Shown: one piece after another, positions 15,285 through 19,230 of the stretch | How positions within the stretch are numbered: the stretch's first letter is position 1 | How the letters are laid out: each line of letters begins with the position of its first letter | The notes under the pieces: model-generated | Databases searched by the model: none | The model's input: the letters and a program-made list of their open reading frames with translations, nothing else | What the model was told of the DNA's origin: nothing | Made by a program: the position numbers and the translations under genes | NCBI GenBank assembly: GCA_963800975.1 | Contig: CAWDDB010000017.1 | Coordinates: 1-19,230 of the forward strand | Direction of reading: 5' to 3' | DNA: 19,230 nucleotides | Source: JALYGY01 sp963800975 | GTDB taxonomy: Bacteria; Actinomycetota; Rubrobacteria; Rubrobacterales; Rubrobacteraceae

Positions 15285-15389
15285 CAAGCCGCCAATTTCC
15301 CTTTCCACCTCCGTCATCCCGAGCGATCCCACTCGCCAGGTGCGCCTACTCTACGACGGTTGCTCATGCCAGTAAAGTGTTCTGTGTCA

Positions 15390-15428
15390 CCCGGGGATAA
15401 CAGAGAGTTTTATTCCCACTATCCCGGG
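15390..15428. promoter_or_regulatory. Imperfect dyad in the kinase/regulator intergenic region
   Basis: CCCGGGGATA at 15390-15399 and TATCCCGGG at 15420-15428 form a near-perfect inverted repeat (one extra G) around 20 bases. It lies 106 bases upstream of the kinase start and 128 bases upstream of the regulator start. An operator for the divergent pair is plausible but unproven. Confidence 0.35.
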
Positions 15429-15501
15429 AGAATTTCATGGCCAGATCAGAGGCATAAAAGCATCGTATGCGAGAGCCTACGACGAGCTCTGCAGCTTTGA
15501 G

Positions 15502-15548
15502 AAACCTGTCTGCGTAGGTTTGACAATTGTTTTGCACAATTGTAAAGT
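15502..15548 (+). promoter_or_regulatory. Sigma-70-type promoter with overlapping ACAATTGT operator pair
   Basis: TTGACA at 15520-15525 is followed after exactly 17 bases by TAAAGT at 15543-15548. Two copies of the self-complementary octamer ACAATTGT sit at 15523-15530 and 15536-15543, one on the -35 box and one reaching the -10 box. A further dyad AAACCT...AGGTTT spans 15502-15521. A repressor bound here would block the promoter, so the regulator probably controls itself. Transcription should start around 15555, at the GTG start codon. Confidence 0.65.
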
Positions 15549-15555
15549 GCTGGAC

Positions 15556-16527
15556 GTGGGAAGGACCAACCTACTGGCGGATGCTTACGCGGCGGCGCAC
15601 CTCTACTACGAGAGGGAGCTAAACCAGGAGGAGGTCGCGCGCCGGATGGAGGTGTCGCGTCCCACGGTCTCCAAGTTGCTCGGCGTGGCGCTCTCTGAGA
15701 GGATAGTACGCATAAGCGTACGCAGGCCCGGGCAGAGGGACGTGGAACTGGAAGCCTCCCTTGCCGGCGCCTTGGGTTTGCGAGCGGCTGTGGTCGTTCC
15801 GAGGGCGTCGAAGAGCGCTTCCGCCGGAGAGGTCCTTCTGGCGCGAGGGACACTGGAGTTGCTCGAGGAACACCTGCCTACCCTGTCCGAGGTGGGGTAC
15901 GTAGGCCTGGGGTGGGGCAGGGCGGTGCTCGCGTTCGTCGAGGGGCTGGAGCGGGCCGATTTGTACCTTGGCAACGCGGCCGAGGTGGTGCCTCTGATCG
16001 GTGGTTCGGGGCAGTCGCAGGACATCTTCCAGATCAACGAGATGGCGCGCCGCGCCGCGGGCGCCCTCGGGGCCTCCGCGCGCCTGTTGCCAGCCCCGGC
16101 GCTCGTGAACAACGGGCGGCTGCGTGAGGCTTTGTTCGCGGAAGCGTCCGTAAGGCCGGTCGCCGAGGCCTGGCAGAAACTGGACGTGGCGATCGTGGGG
16201 ATCGGGAGGAAGTTAGACCCGACCTACCTGGCCGAGTACCTGCAGGAGGAGCCCCTGCAACACGAGGTACTGCTGCGCCGGTCCGTGAGCGACGTGTGTT
16301 CCCACTACTTCGCCGCCGATGGCGAGGCGCTCGGGGAGGAGCACGACGCCAGGCTCGTGGCCGCCAGCAGGGAACAGTTCGAACGGGTGCCGCTCAGTAT
16401 CGGGGTGGCTGGCGGACCCGAGAAAATTGCCGGGATAGTGGGGGCCGCCCACGCATGCCTGATCAACGCCCTCGTAACCGACGAGGAGACGGCGAAAGCC
16501 TGTCTAGAGATCGCCAAAGCTGCTTAG
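15556..16527 (+). CDS. SorC-family sugar-binding transcriptional regulator
   Basis: An intact 323-residue regulator. The longer frame starting at 15520 begins inside the promoter, so the GTG at 15556 is preferred. It lacks a ribosome-binding site and lies where transcription should start, which suggests a leaderless mRNA. Residues about 6-42 are the helix-turn-helix: NLLADAYAAAHLYYERELNQ EEVARRMEVSRPTVSKLLG. The rest is the sugar-binding domain of SorC/DeoR-type proteins: LPTLSEVGYVGLGWGRAVLA, VVPLIGGSGQSQDIFQINEM, AWQKLDVAIVGIGRK, DVCSHYFAADGEALGEEHDA, RVPLSIGVAGGPEKIAGIVG AAHACLINALVTDEETA. Such regulators bind phosphorylated sugars and either repress or activate. It heads the rightward transport genes (14 bases to the next start) and faces the kinases. 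Confidence 0.9.
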   Translation: MGRTNLLADAYAAAHLYYERELNQEEVARRMEVSRPTVSKLLGVALSERIVRISVRRPGQRDVELEASLAGALGLRAAVVVPRASKSASAGEVLLARGTLELLEEHLPTLSEVGYVGLGWGRAVLAFVEGLERADLYLGNAAEVVPLIGGSGQSQDIFQINEMARRAAGALGASARLLPAPALVNNGRLREALFAEASVRPVAEAWQKLDVAIVGIGRKLDPTYLAEYLQEEPLQHEVLLRRSVSDVCSHYFAADGEALGEEHDARLVAASREQFERVPLSIGVAGGPEKIAGIVGAAHACLINALVTDEETAKACLEIAKAA

Positions 16528-16540
16528 GGAAAGGGGCAAG

Positions 16541-17362
16541 ATGGAGGACGCGAGAACCGGGTTGCGCACGATCGGAAGGCGTGACTTCCTCAAGCTTGGA
16601 GGCATGGCCGCGGCTGGCACGGTGGCCGCTCCCTGGCTCGCGGGGTGCGGGGCGGGGATCTGTCGGGGAGTGAGATCACCATCGCGGCGGTCAACAACCC
16701 TCAGATGGAAGACATGGAGGGCCTGCTCAAGGACTTCAAGAAGCAGACCGGCATCACGGCCAAGTTCCAGTTCCTGCCCGAGAACGACCTGCGCCAGAAG
16801 GTAACCCAGGACGTCTCGCTCAAGGCCGGCAACTTCGACATCGTGATGGTCGGGGCTTATGAGACCCCGATCTGGGCCCAGAGCCAGTGGCTGGAGCTGC
16901 TTTATACTTCTACTTCGACGAGTTGAGCAAGAAGCAGCAAGATAGCTACGACCTCGGGGACGTGGCGCACCGCCCTCTCTTACGGCAGGATCTCGGAACT
17001 TACGCCATACCCTTCTACGGCGAGAGCTCCTCGCTCTTCTACCGCAAAGACCTCTTCGAGAAGGCCGGCATCGAGATGCCCGAGCGCCCGACCTGGGAGC
17101 AGGTCACCGGGTTCGCAAAGGAGTTGAACGGCATCGAAGACGGGGTGGCTGGCATAGCCCTGCGCGGGTTGCCCGGTTGGGGCGCCAACATGGGCCCGTT
17201 CATGACATTCATGAACACCTACGGCGCCCGGTGGTACAAGGAGAACGGGAGCCGCAGCTCACGACGCCCGAGGTCAAGGACGCCATCGAGTCCTACGTGA
17301 ACCTGGGAACGAACTACGGCCAACCCGGCATCACCTCGGACAACTTTCCGGAATGCAGATGA
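16541..17362 (+). pseudogene. Sugar ABC-transporter solute-binding lipoprotein, frameshifted and C-truncated
   Basis: The ATG at 16541 (AAAGGGGC upstream) lies 14 bases after the regulator. The N-terminus is a Tat-type lipoprotein signal: RTIGRRDFLKLGGMAAAGTV then LAGC, whose Cys would be lipidated. Over four frames the protein continues SEITIAAVNNPQMEDMEGLL KDFKKQTGITAKFQ, DIVMVGAYETPIWAQSQWLE, YFDELSKKQQDSYDLGDV, GTYAIPFYGESSSLFYRKDL FEKAGIEMPERPTWEQV, and TTPEVKDAIESYVNLGTNYG. Single-base losses lie near 16657, 16908 and 17250. After ITSDNFPEC it ends abruptly at a TGA; about 170 residues of the usual 430-450 are missing, and no permease genes follow. Resembles mannitol/sorbitol- and other polyol-type binding proteins. 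Confidence 0.75.
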
Positions 17363-17433
17363 ACGCCTGAGAAGACGATCTTGGCCGAAGCGGACGGAAA
17401 CGCAGGCCACCAACTGGAGGAGAGGAGTACGAG

Positions 17434-18855
17434 GTGGCCGAGAACGTGCGAGAGGCGGCGGGTGCCCCGCGGGTAACTGGGATCCTGGTGGCGACGGCGC
17501 TGGTGTCGGCGATAGCGGGTTTCTCTACGGCTACGACACCGGCATCATCTCAGGGGCGCTGCTGCAGATCACGGACGAGTTCGGTATCGGCAGCGGCTGG
17601 CAATCGGTCATCGCGACGGGGATACTCGTCGGCGCCGTCATCGGGGCGCTCGTGGGCGCGCGCCTCTCCGAGTGGTTCGGCCGCAAGCGCACCATCCTGA
17701 TCATCTCGGCGGTGTTCGTGATCGGGACCCTGGCCGCCAGCCTCGCGCCGACGCCGCTCACGCTCGCGCTCGCGCGGGTGCTGCTCGGCATGGCGGTCGG
17801 GGGGCGACGCAGACGATACCCATGTTCGTCGCGGAGCTCTCCCCGCCACAGATCCGCGGGCGGCTCGTGCTGGCCTTCCAGGTGGCGATCGGGGTCGGGA
17901 TCCTGACCGCGACGATCGCGGGGCCAGCCAGCTCTTGATTGGCGGCGGATGATCGGCCTGGCGGCGGCGCCGGCGGCGCTCTGCTGGTGCTGATGCTGCC
18001 GGCGCCCGAGAGCCCGCGCTGGCTGGTCAAGGTCGACCGGGACGAGAGGCCAGGAGCAACCTGCGGCGGGTGCGGGGCGGGACGACGTCGAGGACGAGCT
18101 GGACGAGCATCGAGGAGGTGGAGGAGGAGAGGCGCCAGGCCTCGGCGCGCGGCTGGAAGGGGCTCGCGCAGCCGTGGGTGCGCCCCGCCATCATCATGGG
18201 CTGCGGGATGGCGCTCTTCACCCAGCTAAGCGGCATCGAGATGATCGTCTACTACTCGCCGACGATCCTGACCGGCGTGGGGTTCGAGGAGGCCGGCGCG
18301 CTCTACGTCAGCGTCGCGCTCGCGGTGACGTACGTGATCATGAACTGCGTCGGGCTGGCGATCGTGGACCGCGTCGGCCGCCGCAGGCTCTCCCTGATAA
18401 TGACCCCGGGAGCCGCGCTGGCGCTGGCGGTGCTCGGGGTGGTGTTCCTGACCGGGGAGGTCAGCGCCGGCTCGGCCCCGTTCATCATAGCCTGCCTGAT
18501 CGCGTTCATGCTCTTCACCGCGGGCGGGCTGCAGGTGATGGGCTGGCTGACCGGCTCCGAAATCTACCCGCTGGGCGTGCGGGGGGCGGGACCAGCGCGC
18601 AGTCGGCGACGCTGTGGGGCTCCAACGTGGTCATCACCCTCACCCTGCTCCCGACGATAGAGCTGATCGGGGTCGGGCCCACCATGTGGATGTACGCCGT
18701 TCAACGTCCTGGCGTTCATCTTCGTGTGGCGGTACTTCCCGGAGGTCGCGGGGCGCAGCCTGGAGGACATCGAGGCCTCGCTGGCCGAGGGCACCTTCCA
18801 CCCCGGCGGGGTCCCCATCAGGCACAGGGGCAAGGAAAAAACGGCGGCCACCTGA
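17434..18855 (+). pseudogene. MFS sugar porter, multiply frameshifted
   Basis: The GTG at 17434 follows GGAGAGGAG. Read across frames, the gene is a complete MFS sugar porter of about 470 residues with twelve membrane helices: FLYGYDTGIISGALLQITDE, ARLSEWFGRKRTI (loop 2-3 motif), QTIPMFVAELSPPQIRGRLV, PESPRWL, QLSGIEMIVYYSPTIL (sugar-binding QxxGxxxxxYY), VDRVGRRRL, GSEIYPLGVRGAGTS and the tail YFPEVAGRSLEDIEASLAEG. Import by proton symport is the usual mode; the sugar cannot be told. At least seven indels are needed, near 17520, 17803, 17920-17950, 17980, 18050-18110, 18588 and 18703, nearly all losses in G or C runs. No substitution stop was seen. It would pair with the kinases in sugar uptake. 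Confidence 0.8.
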
Positions 18856-18863
18856 CCAAGCCC

Positions 18864-19092
18864 CCGGGGCTCGCGGAGGTCGCTGGCGAGATGGGGATAC
18901 CCGTCGCCTTCGACGTCAACCTCCGCGCAAACCTGTGGGAGAGCCTGGATTCCGCCCGCGAGCAGATCTCGCCGATCCTGGACCTCGCGACAATCGCCAA
19001 GCTCAGCGACGACGAACTCTCCCCGGTTCTCGGCGTCGAGAGCCCGGAGGCGGCGGCCGACGTCTTGCTGGAGCGCGGCGTCTCCCTCGTCA
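18864..19092 (+). pseudogene. PfkB-family sugar kinase, internal fragment
   Basis: Immediately after the stop of the sugar porter, in another frame, the DNA reads GLAEVAGEMGIPVAFDVNLR ANLWESLDSAREQISPILDL ATIAKLSDDELSPVLGVESP EAAADVLLERGVSLV. FDVNLRxxLW and KLSDDEL are typical of the middle of ribokinase/PfkB carbohydrate kinases (fructokinase or 2-keto-3-deoxygluconate kinase type). The N-terminal half of about 150 residues and the C-terminal half with the catalytic GAGD region are both absent. The porter gene ends directly at its left edge and a cupin fragment begins at its right edge, so it is bounded by deletions. Confidence 0.7.
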
Positions 19093-19096
19093 GGGA

Positions 19097-19230
19097 GAGC
19101 GGGCTCACGTGCCGCCCGGCACGGCACACTACCGGTGGAACGCCTGGCAGGATGAGGCGCACGTGGCGGTCGAGATCCGACCCGGCGCAAGCTTCGAGGA
19201 GATGACCCTCAACCTCTTCGGTCTGGCTCA
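19097..19230 (+). pseudogene. Cupin-domain protein, C-terminal fragment (runs off the window)
   Basis: One frame, open to the window end, reads ERAHVPPGTAHYRWNAWQDE AHVAVEIRPGASFEEMTLNL FGLA. The PPGTxHxxWNxGxxExxxxxE.RPxxxFEE pattern is the second half of a small cupin_2 protein. The first cupin motif is missing and the frame is joined within a few bases to the PfkB fragment. Cupin proteins in sugar loci are often isomerases or mutarotase-like, but nothing specific can be said here. Confidence 0.55.

Noticed and set aside
15520..15555. Start of the SorC regulator at 15520.
   Set aside because: That codon lies inside the -35 box of the only good promoter and the first 12 residues do not look like the family; GTG 15556 fits better.
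1..19230. CRISPR arrays, toxin-antitoxin pairs, phage defence genes, tRNA or riboswitch structures.
   Set aside because: Read for on both strands; no regularly spaced repeats, no cloverleaf and no family signatures of these systems were found.

Overview
The window reads as GC-rich chromosomal DNA of an actinomycete-like bacterium. Codon use is GC3-rich, GTG and TTG starts are common, there is a Tat lipoprotein and a leaderless gene, and the gene repertoire recalls Rubrobacter-type Actinomycetota. That placement is inferred from style and family resemblance only; there is no rRNA or marker gene to confirm it. No tRNA, rRNA, CRISPR array or complete insertion sequence was seen.

Layout. (1) 1-2,630 is eroded: a small two-helix membrane protein, a broken DUF1269-type gene, one intact small membrane protein and the C-terminal end of an IS1380-type transposase, separated by long stretches with no readable gene. 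(2) 2,733-5,314 holds a broken AraC-type regulator, a broken short-chain dehydrogenase (SDR), a second SDR cut off by a C-rich tract, and a broken GNAT acetyltransferase. (3) 5,419-8,576 has an intact fold-type IV aminotransferase resembling (R)-selective amine transaminases, an intact GNAT, fragments of an SDR, a GNAT and a class II aldolase, and an intact GFA-type zinc protein. (4) 8,631-11,076 is an intact minus-strand module: a HTH-cupin regulator with a perfect 28-bp palindrome at its promoter, a CxxC thioredoxin-reductase-like flavoenzyme and a SAM methyltransferase that overlaps it by a few bases. (5) 11,516-12,433 is an intact NmrA-like NAD(P)-binding protein. (6) 12,861-19,230 is a carbohydrate-use locus built around a SorC-type sugar-sensing regulator. 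Two FGGY kinases run leftward; a solute-binding protein, an MFS sugar porter, a PfkB kinase fragment and a cupin fragment run rightward.

How it works together. The sugar locus looks like uptake plus phosphorylation of a pentose, polyol or sugar acid, switched by the SorC regulator through the divergent 15,285-15,555 region. Most of its structural genes are frameshifted or have lost a domain, so it is probably non-functional as written. The HTH-cupin/flavoenzyme/methyltransferase module is the best-preserved candidate for an under-described system, and a thiol or disulfide redox-and-methylation role is proposed as inference.

A caution for the whole window: broken genes can be read almost end to end by changing frame, mostly by single-base losses in G/C runs, and I found no substitution stops inside the conserved stretches I read. 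This fits either uncorrected sequencing indels or very recent decay. The domain-scale deletions and truncated genes are harder to explain by base-calling error.
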